A stretch of 14,798 bases of DNA from SFTH01 sp963643985 (GTDB lineage Bacteria; Bacillota; Clostridia; Christensenellales; Aristaeellaceae), in assembly GCA_963643985.1 (NCBI GenBank), contig CAVINP010000046.1, positions 1 to 14,798 on the forward strand, written 5' to 3'. Both the position numbers and the translations under genes were made by a program. Positions 1 to 6,822 of the stretch are shown one piece after another; the stretch's first letter is position 1; every line of letters starts with the position of its first letter. The notes under the pieces were generated by a model, which made no database searches, was not told the origin of the DNA, and saw only the letters and a program-made list of their open reading frames with translations.

Positions 1-527
1 GCTATGATCCCGTACAGCGTCATCTCGCCCCGGTTCCAGCTGTAGTTCATTCCGGCGGCCTTGGCCAGCTCGCTGACATTGATGCAATATGCCGAGAGGC
101 AGGAATAGCGATCCGTCGGATCCGTGCAGGGCTTTCCGTCCCTGATTGCACACCTCTCGCAGAGCACGCAGTTGCTGGCGCCGCCCATCAGGCAGGGCGT
201 GCCCTCCTCGCGCAGCGCGAGCACGATCTTCATCATTTTCTCATTGTGCTCCTTCTTGCAGCGCTTGAAGGTTGCAATGTCCGAAAAGTCGGGCATGGGG
301 CGCTGCGTGGTCAGCACCAGCACCCGCGAAAACCGCAGCACGCGATCTGCCATCTCTTGGGGCGTGCCGCAGCTCGGCGGGCAGGAGTAGTTCGCATTGT
401 AGTTGCCGCATTTGTTCTCTTCACAGTATTTTAGAAAGCCCGCATCAAAGCAGACCTGCTTCGCGTCGATCACGCTTGCGCCGAAGCCGATTTCCCGTGC
501 CATATCCAAAAGTCGCTTTTCATCCAT
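1..527 (-). CDS. DUF2284 cysteine-rich predicted metal-binding protein (C-terminus cut by window edge)
   Basis: The minus strand reads open from ATG at 527 to the window edge, giving 175 residues. I recognise the DUF2284 pattern. A first cluster has C35, C40, C49 and C53, with CPPSCG at 49-54. A second cluster, C120, C123, C126 and C134 in an SNCVLCERC context with a PC behind it, resembles an iron-sulfur ferredoxin-like arrangement. C143 and C148 follow. The family is annotated as predicted metal-binding, and its biochemical role is not established. Members are usually about 180-200 residues, so little is missing. The start is set by GGGAGG at 542-537, nine bases upstream. A second ATG four bases further in is out of frame. 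The gene is divergent from galE with a 150-base shared control region. Metal or FeS binding is inference. Confidence 0.85.
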   Translation of the reverse strand, partial: MDEKRLLDMAREIGFGASVIDAKQVCFDAGFLKYCEENKCGNYNANYSCPPSCGTPQEMADRVLRFSRVLVLTTQRPMPDFSDIATFKRCKKEHNEKMMKIVLALREEGTPCLMGGASNCVLCERCAIRDGKPCTDPTDRYSCLSAYCINVSELAKAAGMNYSWNRGEMTLYGII

Positions 528-564
528 GACCCAAAGCCTCCCATATATCATGCTTTCGTGGATT

Positions 565-593
565 ACTGTAGCATTATACGGCGGTTTTGTCAA
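565..593 (-). promoter_or_regulatory. Candidate sigma-A promoter for the DUF2284 gene
   Basis: On the minus strand a perfect TTGACA (593-588) is followed after 17 bases by TACAGT (570-565). This would start RNA near 558 and give a leader of about 31 nt, like the other genes here. A perfect TATAAT also lies at 578-573, but only 9 bases from TTGACA, so it would need another, weaker -35. Which -10 is used is uncertain. Confidence 0.45.
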
Positions 594-611
594 TATTAAC
601 ACATTACGGGA

Positions 612-640
612 TTGCACAAAAATCGTTTTCACGTTATAAT
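612..640 (+). promoter_or_regulatory. Sigma-A-type promoter of galE
   Basis: TTGCAC (612-617), a 17-base spacer and a perfect TATAAT (635-640). Predicted RNA start is about 647, giving a leader of about 31 nt before the galE ATG at 678. It is back to back with the minus-strand promoter, the two -35 boxes being 18 bases apart. Confidence 0.75.
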
Positions 641-677
641 CAGTATGGTTAGAATCGAAGCTGGGGGGAATTCTGAT

Positions 678-1679
678 ATGAGTATTCTTGTGACGGGCGG
701 TGCCGGCTACATCGGCAGCCATACCTGTGTGGAACTGCTGAACGCGGGCTTTGACATCGTGATTGCCGACAATATGTCCAACGCCAAACCGCAGGCGCTT
801 GATGCCATTCGCACCATCACCGGGCGCGATTTCAAATTCTATCAGATCGACATCTGTGACCGCGCTGCGCTGGAGCAGGTCTTTGCGGATGAGACGATCG
901 ATGCCGTCATACACTTCGCAGGTTACAAGGCCGTCGGCGAATCCGTGGCCAAGCCGCTGATGTACTACGACAACAACCTCTACGGCTTCATCGTGCTGGC
1001 TGAGACGATGCAGAAGTTCGGCGTGAAGAAGATCGTGTTCTCTTCCTCCGCGACGGTGTACGGCATGAACAACACCGCACCCTTCCGCGAGGACTATCCC
1101 ACCTCCGCCACCAATCCCTACGGCCAGACGAAGCTGATGATCGAGCAGATGCTCGATGACATCTGCCGTGCGGACACAGCTTTCAGCGCCTGCAAGCTCA
1201 GATACTTCAACCCCATCGGGGCGCATGAATCCGGCCTGATCGGCGAGGATCCGAACGGCATACCCAACAACCTCCTGCCTTACGTCGCCAAGGTGGCCAC
1301 GGGAGAATTGCAGCAGCTGAGCGTGTTCGGCGATGACTATGACACCCCCGACGGCACGGGCGTGCGCGACTACATCCATGTGGTCGATCTCGCCAAGGGC
1401 CATCTGGCAGCACTGCACTATGTGGCCGATCACTCGGGCAGCCGCGCCATCAACCTGGGCACGGGTCGCGGTACGAGCGTGCTGGAGATCGTGCATGCCT
1501 TCGAAAAGGCGAGCGGCAAAAAGGTGAACTACCGCATCGCGCCGCGCCGCGCGGGCGACATCGCCACCTGCTACGCCGATCCCACGCTGGCCAAGGAACT
1601 GCTGGGCTGGCAGGCTGAGAAGAGTATCGACGAGATGTGCGCCGACAGCTGGAGGTACGCATCCACGCATAAGGGATAA
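678..1679 (+). CDS. galE: UDP-glucose 4-epimerase
   Basis: A 333-residue extended-SDR enzyme that interconverts UDP-glucose and UDP-galactose with bound NAD in the cytoplasm. It links galactose catabolism to UDP-galactose supply for surface glycans. The Rossmann motif GGAGYIG is at 7-13. FSSSATVYG is at 121-129, with the catalytic Ser/Thr region. The catalytic pair is Y148 and K152 in NPYGQTK. Downstream landmarks are LRYFNPIGAH, then GTGVRDYIHVVDLA, which is the usual GalE C-terminal signature. Length is normal for the family. I chose ATG at 678 because a GGGGGGAA ribosome site (663-670) lies seven bases upstream. Reading further upstream in frame would place coding sequence inside the promoter. 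It appears to be monocistronic, with its own promoter and terminator. No galK or galT is visible, so a biosynthetic role is as likely as galactose use. Confidence 0.97.
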   Translation: MSILVTGGAGYIGSHTCVELLNAGFDIVIADNMSNAKPQALDAIRTITGRDFKFYQIDICDRAALEQVFADETIDAVIHFAGYKAVGESVAKPLMYYDNNLYGFIVLAETMQKFGVKKIVFSSSATVYGMNNTAPFREDYPTSATNPYGQTKLMIEQMLDDICRADTAFSACKLRYFNPIGAHESGLIGEDPNGIPNNLLPYVAKVATGELQQLSVFGDDYDTPDGTGVRDYIHVVDLAKGHLAALHYVADHSGSRAINLGTGRGTSVLEIVHAFEKASGKKVNYRIAPRRAGDIATCYADPTLAKELLGWQAEKSIDEMCADSWRYASTHKG

Positions 1680-1695
1680 AGACAGAACATATTTC

Positions 1696-1731
1696 AACGG
1701 GCTGTTGCGCATCGTGCAACAGCCCGTTTTT
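1696..1731 (+). terminator. Rho-independent terminator of galE
   Basis: A 13-bp stem (arms 1696-1708 and 1716-1728, core CGGGCTGTTGC) with a 7-base loop is followed by a run of T ending at 1731. It sits 17 bases after the galE stop. On the minus strand the same hairpin is followed by an A-rich stretch, so it is a poor terminator for mnmA, which converges from the other side. I found no better one for mnmA in 1732-1784. Confidence 0.92.
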
Positions 1732-1784
1732 GAGTCTTTGCGGTTTCGTGGTGGGGTTGGGGATCCTCCAACTTAAGAACCAAA

Positions 1785-2780
1785 TTATACGATATACCCT
1801 CCGCCGATCAGCCGATCCCCGTCATAGAGCACGGCAGACTGGCCGCGTGCGGGGGCGCGGACGGGTTCGTCACAGTGTATGATGACGTCATCGCCCACGG
1901 CTTCGGCGGTGCAGGGCGGGTTTTCCCACTTGGTGTGGCGTACGCGTACGGTCGCGCGGATGGGTGCCTCGGGTCTGTCGATCAGCCAGTTCATCTGCGC
2001 GGCATGCACCTCGGTCTTGAACAGTTCCTCCCACAGCGCCAGCACTACGCGGTTTTCATGCGCATCGATTTGAGACACGTAGAGCTTGCGTTCGTTGTAC
2101 AGCCCCGGCCAGCGCTGGCCGACCGTGTAGCGATAGATGCCATCGTGCCGGCCGATGACCGCGCCGTGAAAGACGACATCGCCCGCTCCGGGCACCTGCG
2201 TGCGGCGGCAGATCCAGCCGATATAGTCCTTGTCGGGTATGAAGCAGATTTCCATGCTGTCCGGCTTTTGCGCCACGGGTATGCCGAACTCCTCTGCCAG
2301 CGCACGCACCTGCACTTTTTCATAGCCGCCCAACGGCAGCATCATGCGCTTGGCCTGATCGCGGCGCACGCGGCAGAGCATATAGCTCTGGTCGTTGCTC
2401 GGCATGCCGCGGTGGATCGCGCCGCCCTCGGCCCGTGCATAGTGGCCGGTGGCGACAAATTCCGCGCCCTGTTCGTCGGCATAGTCGATGAGGCTCTTGA
2501 ATTTCACGCTCGGGTTGCACATGATGCAGGGATTGGGTGTCTCGCCGCGCAGATATGCCGCCACGAAGGGGGCGCACACGTTTTTCTCCAGCGCCTGCCG
2601 GACGTCCAAAATTTTGAGCGACACTCCCAGAAACTCCGCCGTGCGGATCGCATCCCGGCGCGCATTTTCGTCGCTCGTGTCCATGTACAGGCCCAATACT
2701 TCATGCCCCGCACGCTGCAGAAGACGTGCGGAAACCGCGCTGTCCACACCGCCGGACAGCCCCAGAACCACCTTTGCCAT
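1785..2780 (-). CDS. mnmA: tRNA-specific 2-thiouridylase MnmA (short form)
   Basis: 331 residues. The enzyme adenylates U34 of Lys, Glu and Gln tRNAs and inserts sulfur to make 2-thiouridine in the cytoplasm. The PP-loop ATPase motif SGGVDS is at 9-14. The catalytic cysteine pair is seen as C88 in NPCIMCN and C179 in MEICFIPD. ATGHYAR and NDQSYML are also present. It ends in the usual beta-barrel tail (YDGD...IGGGYIV). It is shorter than the roughly 360-residue proteobacterial form and lacks the CCS-type segment after the first strand. I remember such short forms from clostridia but have not checked. ATG at 2780 has AAGGAG (2794-2789) eight bases upstream. It is the last gene of the murJ-ruvB-queA operon, 16 bases after queA. 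Position-34 modification is shared with QueA. Confidence 0.95.
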   Translation of the reverse strand: MAKVVLGLSGGVDSAVSARLLQRAGHEVLGLYMDTSDENARRDAIRTAEFLGVSLKILDVRQALEKNVCAPFVAAYLRGETPNPCIMCNPSVKFKSLIDYADEQGAEFVATGHYARAEGGAIHRGMPSNDQSYMLCRVRRDQAKRMMLPLGGYEKVQVRALAEEFGIPVAQKPDSMEICFIPDKDYIGWICRRTQVPGAGDVVFHGAVIGRHDGIYRYTVGQRWPGLYNERKLYVSQIDAHENRVVLALWEELFKTEVHAAQMNWLIDRPEAPIRATVRVRHTKWENPPCTAEAVGDDVIIHCDEPVRAPARGQSAVLYDGDRLIGGGYIV

Positions 2781-2796
2781 TTTCTGTGCTCCTTAT

Positions 2797-3816
2797 TTAT
2801 TCTATCAGCATCGCGTCGCCGAAGGAGAAGAAGCGGTATTTCTCTTCCACGGCGATCTTGTACGCCTCCAGTATGTGTTCCCGGTCGTAGAGCGCGGAGA
2901 CCAGCATCACCAGTGTGGAACCCGGCAGATGAAAGTTCGTGATCAGCGCGTCCACCATCTGATAGCGGTAGCCCGGGCGGATGAATATGCTTGTGTCTCC
3001 CTTCTTTGCCACCAGTTTGCCGTCCTCGGCGGCGGATTCCAGGGTGCGCACACTGGTGGTGCCCACGGCCACCACGCGGCCACCGCGCTCGCGGGCGGCA
3101 TTGATGCGACGGGCGGCATCCTCACTGACCTCGAAGTATTCGGTGTGCATCTCGTGATCTTCGACATTCTCCACCTTTACGGGGCGGAAGGTGCCCAAGC
3201 CCACGTGCAGCAGCACCGGCACGATGTCGATGCCCTTTGCACGGATGCGCGCCATCAGCTCGGGTGTGAAGTGCAGCCCTGCCGTCGGTGCGGCCGCAGA
3301 GCCTTCCTGCTTGGCATAGACGGTCTGGTAGCGTTCCCTGTCCTGCAGCTTTTCATGAATGTAGGGCGGCAATGGCATCTCGCCCAGTTCGTCCAGCACG
3401 GCCTCCATCGTGCCCTCGCACTCGAAGTCCACGATGCGCCCGCCGTCGGGCAGCACCTCGGCGATGGTGGCCGTGAGCCGTCCGCCGCCGAAGAGCACCT
3501 GCGCGCCAGTGCGCAGCTTTTTGCCGGGGCGCACGATGGCCTCCCATTTCTTGGGCGCAAGCTGCCTGAGCAGCAGTATTTCGCATGCGCCGCCGCTGGG
3601 ACGTTCGCCGATCAGCCGCGCGGGAATGACACGCGTCTCGTTGATGACCAGCGCATCTCCGGGGTTGAGATAGTCGATGATGTCGTAGAAATGCTTATGT
3701 TCAATCGTGTGATCGCGGCGGTGCAGCACCATCAGACGGCTGTGGTCGCGGGGTTCTATCGGCGTCTGCGCAATGCGCTCCTCCGGCAGGTCGTACATAA
3801 AATCGGAAAGTTTCAT
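2797..3816 (-). CDS. queA: S-adenosylmethionine:tRNA ribosyltransferase-isomerase
   Basis: 339 residues, normal family length. QueA transfers the ribosyl part of SAM to preQ1 at tRNA position 34 and isomerises it to epoxyqueuosine, the penultimate step of queuosine formation in Tyr, His, Asn and Asp tRNAs. Family landmarks in order: INETRVIPARL at 58-68, RPGKKL at 96-101, LPPYI at 149-153, GSAAAPTAGLHFT at 172-184, HVGLGTFRPV at 204-213, GTTSVRTLES at 252-261, NFHLPGSTL at 294-302 and a terminal FFSFGDAMLI. ATG at 3816 is preceded by TGAGGA about nine bases upstream. That ribosome site overlaps the stop codon of the small upstream ORF, suggesting coupled translation. Usual partners are tgt and ruvAB. 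Here ruvB is kept, mnmA follows, and tgt is not in the window. Confidence 0.97.
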   Translation of the reverse strand: MKLSDFMYDLPEERIAQTPIEPRDHSRLMVLHRRDHTIEHKHFYDIIDYLNPGDALVINETRVIPARLIGERPSGGACEILLLRQLAPKKWEAIVRPGKKLRTGAQVLFGGGRLTATIAEVLPDGGRIVDFECEGTMEAVLDELGEMPLPPYIHEKLQDRERYQTVYAKQEGSAAAPTAGLHFTPELMARIRAKGIDIVPVLLHVGLGTFRPVKVENVEDHEMHTEYFEVSEDAARRINAARERGGRVVAVGTTSVRTLESAAEDGKLVAKKGDTSIFIRPGYRYQMVDALITNFHLPGSTLVMLVSALYDREHILEAYKIAVEEKYRFFSFGDAMLIE

Positions 3817-3828
3817 TTTAGTATATCC

Positions 3829-4011
3829 TCAGTTTTCCATGATATTCGGATGAAGCAGGCGCAACAGCCATGGTGCATATCCATCACAAACAGGACAATT
3901 GGGAATGCGCAGCTCATCAAACAGACCCGGTGCGGGGAAAACCGAAACGGCAGGACGGACGAATGCCCAAACGATGGTTCCCGGTAAGTTTGAGCCGCTG
4001 CGCTCTTTCAT
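3829..4011 (-). CDS. Small 60-residue ORF between ruvB and queA, no recognised family
   Basis: An open frame of 60 codons exactly fills the gap between ruvB and queA. Its ATG lies three bases after the ruvB stop, and its TGA overlaps the queA ribosome site. I do not recognise the protein. It has a basic polar start, a Pro/Val/Phe-rich middle, one CPVC motif near residues 39-42, and a hydrophobic LLRLL stretch close to the end. There is no clear signal peptide or long membrane helix. Against a real gene: no convincing Shine-Dalgarno precedes it, and its third-position GC (about half) is clearly lower than that of its neighbours. For a real gene: such a tight fit in a compact operon suggests translational coupling or reinitiation. 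It could also be a decayed remnant or plain spacer. Confidence 0.35.
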   Translation of the reverse strand: MKERSGSNLPGTIVWAFVRPAVSVFPAPGLFDELRIPNCPVCDGYAPWLLRLLHPNIMEN

Positions 4012-4014
4012 GGC

Positions 4015-5064
4015 TTATACGTCCATTCTGATCTGCCTGTTGTCGTTTTTGCCGTTTTGGTTCTGCGGCAGGGCACGCCCCATGTGCTCATAGGCCTGCG
4101 GCGTGCAGACCCTTCCGCGCGGCGTGCGCATGATGAAGCCCAGCTGCAGCAGGTACGGCTCGTAGACGTCCTCTATGGTCGCCGCGTCCTCGCCCGTGGT
4201 GGCTGCCAGTGTGTCCAGACCCACGGGGCCGCCGCCGAAGCGATCGATCATGGCCGCAAGCATCGTGCGGTCGGTGTGGTCCAGACCCAGTTCGTCGATC
4301 TCCAGTATGTCCAGCGCCTCTCGTGCGTTTTCCTCGGTGATGGTGGTATCGCCGCGCACCTGCGCAAAGTCGCGCACGCGGCGGATGAAGCGGTTGGCAA
4401 TGCGCGGCGTGCCGCGGGAACGGCTGGCAATCTCCAGTGCGCCGTCATGCGTGCACTCGATCTTGAGTATGCGGGCGGAACGCTCTATGATTACTGCCAG
4501 CTGCTCCGGCGTGTACATCTCAAGCCTGAAGGATATGCCGAAGCGGTCGCGCAGGGGAGAGGAGAGCATACCCGCGCGTGTCGTTGCGCCGATCAGCGTG
4601 AACTTGGGAAGATCCAGACGGATGGAGCGCGCCGACGGCCCCTTGCCGATGATGATGTCCAGTGCATAGTCCTCCATGGCGGGATAGAGCACCTCCTCCA
4701 CGCTGTGGCTGAGGCGGTGAATCTCGTCTATGAAGAGCACGTCGCCCGCGTTCAGGTTGGTCAGAATCGAGGCCAGATCGCCTGCACGCTCGATGGCCGG
4801 GCCGCTCGTGACGCGGATGTTGTGGCCCATCTCTGCCGCCACGATGCCCGCCAGCGTGGTCTTGCCCAGACCCGGAGGGCCGTAGAGCAGCATGTGATCC
4901 AGCGGCTCGCGGCGCTCGATGGCGGCCTGCATGTACACGTTCAGGCTTTTCTTGAGCTTGTCCTGACCGATGTACTCGCTCAGCGCACGCGGGCGCAGCG
5001 ATTGTTCGGCATCCGAGTCCTCCTCGCGAAAGCCGGATGTTATCAGTCTCTCTTCATCCTGCAT
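4015..5064 (-). CDS. ruvB: Holliday junction ATP-dependent DNA helicase RuvB
   Basis: 349 residues. RuvB is the hexameric AAA+ motor that drives branch migration of Holliday junctions with RuvA. Walker A GPPGLGKTT is at 62-70. Walker B is FIDEIH around 111-116. Sensor 1 is GATTRAG and sensor 2 RGTPRIANR. The C-terminal winged helix carries FGGGPVGLDTLA and the closing RTPRGRVCTPQAYEHMG. A polar tail (QNQNGKNDNRQ) extends beyond the usual end. ATG at 5064 has a perfect AAGGAGG nine bases upstream, which overlaps the TAA of murJ, 14 bases away, so the two genes are probably translated together. ruvA and ruvC, the usual neighbours, are not seen here. Confidence 0.97.
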   Translation of the reverse strand: MQDEERLITSGFREEDSDAEQSLRPRALSEYIGQDKLKKSLNVYMQAAIERREPLDHMLLYGPPGLGKTTLAGIVAAEMGHNIRVTSGPAIERAGDLASILTNLNAGDVLFIDEIHRLSHSVEEVLYPAMEDYALDIIIGKGPSARSIRLDLPKFTLIGATTRAGMLSSPLRDRFGISFRLEMYTPEQLAVIIERSARILKIECTHDGALEIASRSRGTPRIANRFIRRVRDFAQVRGDTTITEENAREALDILEIDELGLDHTDRTMLAAMIDRFGGGPVGLDTLAATTGEDAATIEDVYEPYLLQLGFIMRTPRGRVCTPQAYEHMGRALPQNQNGKNDNRQIRMDV

Positions 5065-5078
5065 GCAATCCGTCCTCC

Positions 5079-6620
5079 TTAGTTTTTATGGGCGCGGCGC
5101 TTAAGACCGCCCAGCAGCTCGGTCAGCGTGCCGACGCGCAGCAGCAGGCACGCCGCAAAATAGGCCACAAACGAGGCCGCAGTGGCGATCACCAACCTGA
5201 CGAACACGCTCAGCGTCGTCATGGCCTCGGGCAGCACATGGTTCATCAGCAGGCATACCCCCGCGCAGGCTGCAGCCGCAATGATGATGCGCAGGTATTC
5301 GTTCGCGATGTGCCTGAAGCCCAGATGCCCCATGCGCTTGCGCAGCAGGAAAAACAGCACGGCCAGACCGCAGTAGCTCGATATGGATGTGGCCAGTGCG
5401 AGACCGTTGGCACCCATGAACTTGCGCAGTATCAGGTTGAGCACCACGTTCAGCGCCACGACCAGGCAGGAGACGCGAAACGGCGTCTTCGTGTCCTGTA
5501 TGGCGTGGAAGGTGCGGTTCATATAGTCCCTGAAGCCGAAGCTGAGCACACCCACCAGATAGAACAGCAGCACGCCGCCGGTCAGCCGGACGGAGTCCAT
5601 GCCGAAGTTGCCGCGCATGTACACCAGCTTGACCACATCCTGAGACATCACCATGGCGACCGCCACGATGGGCAGCGTTGCCATGGAGATCAGCAGTATG
5701 CCGCGGCGCAGCGATTCAAGCAGAGCACTTCTGTCGTTCTCGGCGGCCATCTTGCTCATCTTGGAGAACATCACCGTCGTCAGCGGTACCATCAGTATAC
5801 CCAGCAGGAAGGTGATGAGCTTGTAGCCGTAGTTCATGGCCGAGATCGAGCCTGCCGCCAGCCCCGAGGCCAGACTGCGGTCGATCAGGTGGTTGATCTC
5901 GCTCACGCCCATCGACAGCACTGCGGGTCCGGCCAGCTTGAGCAGGCGGTGGATGCGCTTGTCCGCAGGATCGATGACCGGGTGATAATCAAACCAGCCC
6001 ACGAGAAAGGGGATGAGTATCAGCGCCTGCAGTACGCTCGCAGCGCACACGCCCCAGGCGACGGCCTCGATGCCGAGCCTGCCGGAGAAAAGCACGGTGG
6101 AGAGTATCACCGCGACGCTCAGCGGGAAGCCCGTCAGCTGCGCCGCCATGAACTTTTCCATGGCGTTGAGCAGGGAGGAGAGCACGATGGAGGCCACGTT
6201 GAACACGAGGCCCAGCATCATGATGCGCGTGAGCTTCACCGTCAGCGCGATGCCCTCGGCATCAAAGCGGAAGATCAGCTTCACGATCGGTTCGGCAAAG
6301 GCGAACATCAGCGCAGCGACGATCAGCGAGGACAGCATGAACAGGTTCAGTGCATTGCTGGCGAAGCGGTTGGAATGCTGCAGGCTGTACTTTTCGCGCT
6401 CCTCCACAAACAGCGGCACGACCGTGGCCGTGATGCAGGAGTTAAACAGCAGTACCGGCAGATAGAACAGCGTGTAGGCCGAAGCATAGGCATCGTTGTC
6501 CACGCCCGTGCCGAAATAGCCGGCCGTGATCATATCGCGCACGAGGCCAAAGAGCTTTGAGAGTATGATGACCCCCGTCACCATGACGGTGGTTTTGATG
6601 ATTTTATCCTTGCGTGCCAA
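5079..6620 (-). CDS. murJ: Lipid II flippase MurJ (MviN family), TTG start
   Basis: 513 residues, an integral membrane protein of the MOP exporter superfamily that moves lipid-linked peptidoglycan precursor to the outer face of the membrane. About 14 hydrophobic segments can be traced, from VMVTGVIILS (12-21) to FVAYFAACLLL near 484-494. Family landmarks are SKLFGLVRDM (21-30), IDRSLASGL (246-254), MNYGYKL (262-268), YMRGNFG (334-340) and QDTKTPF (375-381). The start codon is TTG at 6620-6618. No in-frame ATG or GTG lies upstream, and the first in-frame ATG (residue 13) would remove the start of helix 1. The GGAGG at 6636-6632 is 11 bases from TTG, rather far, and an out-of-frame ATG lies between them (see findings). 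It heads the murJ-ruvB-ORF-queA-mnmA operon. Tail GLKRRAHKN is cytoplasmic-type basic. Confidence 0.95.
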   Translation of the reverse strand: MARKDKIIKTTVMVTGVIILSKLFGLVRDMITAGYFGTGVDNDAYASAYTLFYLPVLLFNSCITATVVPLFVEEREKYSLQHSNRFASNALNLFMLSSLIVAALMFAFAEPIVKLIFRFDAEGIALTVKLTRIMMLGLVFNVASIVLSSLLNAMEKFMAAQLTGFPLSVAVILSTVLFSGRLGIEAVAWGVCAASVLQALILIPFLVGWFDYHPVIDPADKRIHRLLKLAGPAVLSMGVSEINHLIDRSLASGLAAGSISAMNYGYKLITFLLGILMVPLTTVMFSKMSKMAAENDRSALLESLRRGILLISMATLPIVAVAMVMSQDVVKLVYMRGNFGMDSVRLTGGVLLFYLVGVLSFGFRDYMNRTFHAIQDTKTPFRVSCLVVALNVVLNLILRKFMGANGLALATSISSYCGLAVLFFLLRKRMGHLGFRHIANEYLRIIIAAAACAGVCLLMNHVLPEAMTTLSVFVRLVIATAASFVAYFAACLLLRVGTLTELLGGLKRRAHKN

Positions 6621-6656
6621 AGTACATAAGACCTCCGGGGGAAGATTTTCCCTGAT

Positions 6657-6685
6657 ATTATAGCACAGTCGGCACTGATTTTCTA
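6657..6685 (-). promoter_or_regulatory. Promoter of the murJ-ruvB-queA-mnmA operon
   Basis: On the minus strand TAGAAA (6685-6680) is 17 bases from a perfect TATAAT (6662-6657), which is preceded by TGC as in an extended -10. Predicted RNA start is about 6650, giving a leader of about 30 nt. The leader begins with a small hairpin (GGGAA/TTCCC, 6639-6652) just before the ribosome site. Confidence 0.65.
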
Positions 6686-6756
6686 TCCCTTCTGCTACCT
6701 ATTATTGTGAAGAATGGCTGTAACACGATTTTCGGTTCAAAATTAACAGTCTGCGG

Positions 6757-6785
6757 TTGCTTGATGGTGAAATACGGTTTAGAAT
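6757..6785 (+). promoter_or_regulatory. Promoter of serC-serA
   Basis: TTGCTT (6757-6762), a 17-base spacer and TAGAAT (6780-6785). The predicted RNA start near 6792 leaves a leader of about 31 nt. This is too short for a T-box or riboswitch, and none is seen. The 202-base gap to murJ holds the two divergent promoters and nothing else I recognise. Confidence 0.55.
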
Positions 6786-6822
6786 GACATAAAAGGGAAC
6801 TCTTGTATCGGGAGGAAATCAT

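Noticed and set aside
588..604. Rex-like operator upstream of galE
   Set aside because: Although it starts with TTGT-like sequence, the half-site spacing does not match the Rex consensus. Only a generic near-palindrome remains.
612..677. Upstream extension of galE from a TTG at 612
   Set aside because: The codon lies in the -35 box of the galE promoter, and the clear ribosome site points to ATG at 678.
1744..1784. Hairpin GTTGG/CCAAC as terminator of mnmA
   Set aside because: The stem is only five base pairs and no T-run follows on the minus strand.
2488..3987. 499-codon open frame on the plus strand opposite queA (similar long antisense frames at 1875-2942, 4057-5082, 5037-6560, 9688-10536 and 12451-13599, and on the minus strand at 6658-7935)
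   Set aside because: Each lies opposite a clearly recognised gene, in the frame whose stops would need the sense codons TTA, CTA or TCA, which these GC-rich genes rarely use. The products are His/Gln/Arg-rich without domains, so they are shadows.
6786..6822. T-box, riboswitch or leader peptide before serC
   Set aside because: The predicted leader is only about 31 nt, with no stem-loop, T-box sequence or coding frame of note.
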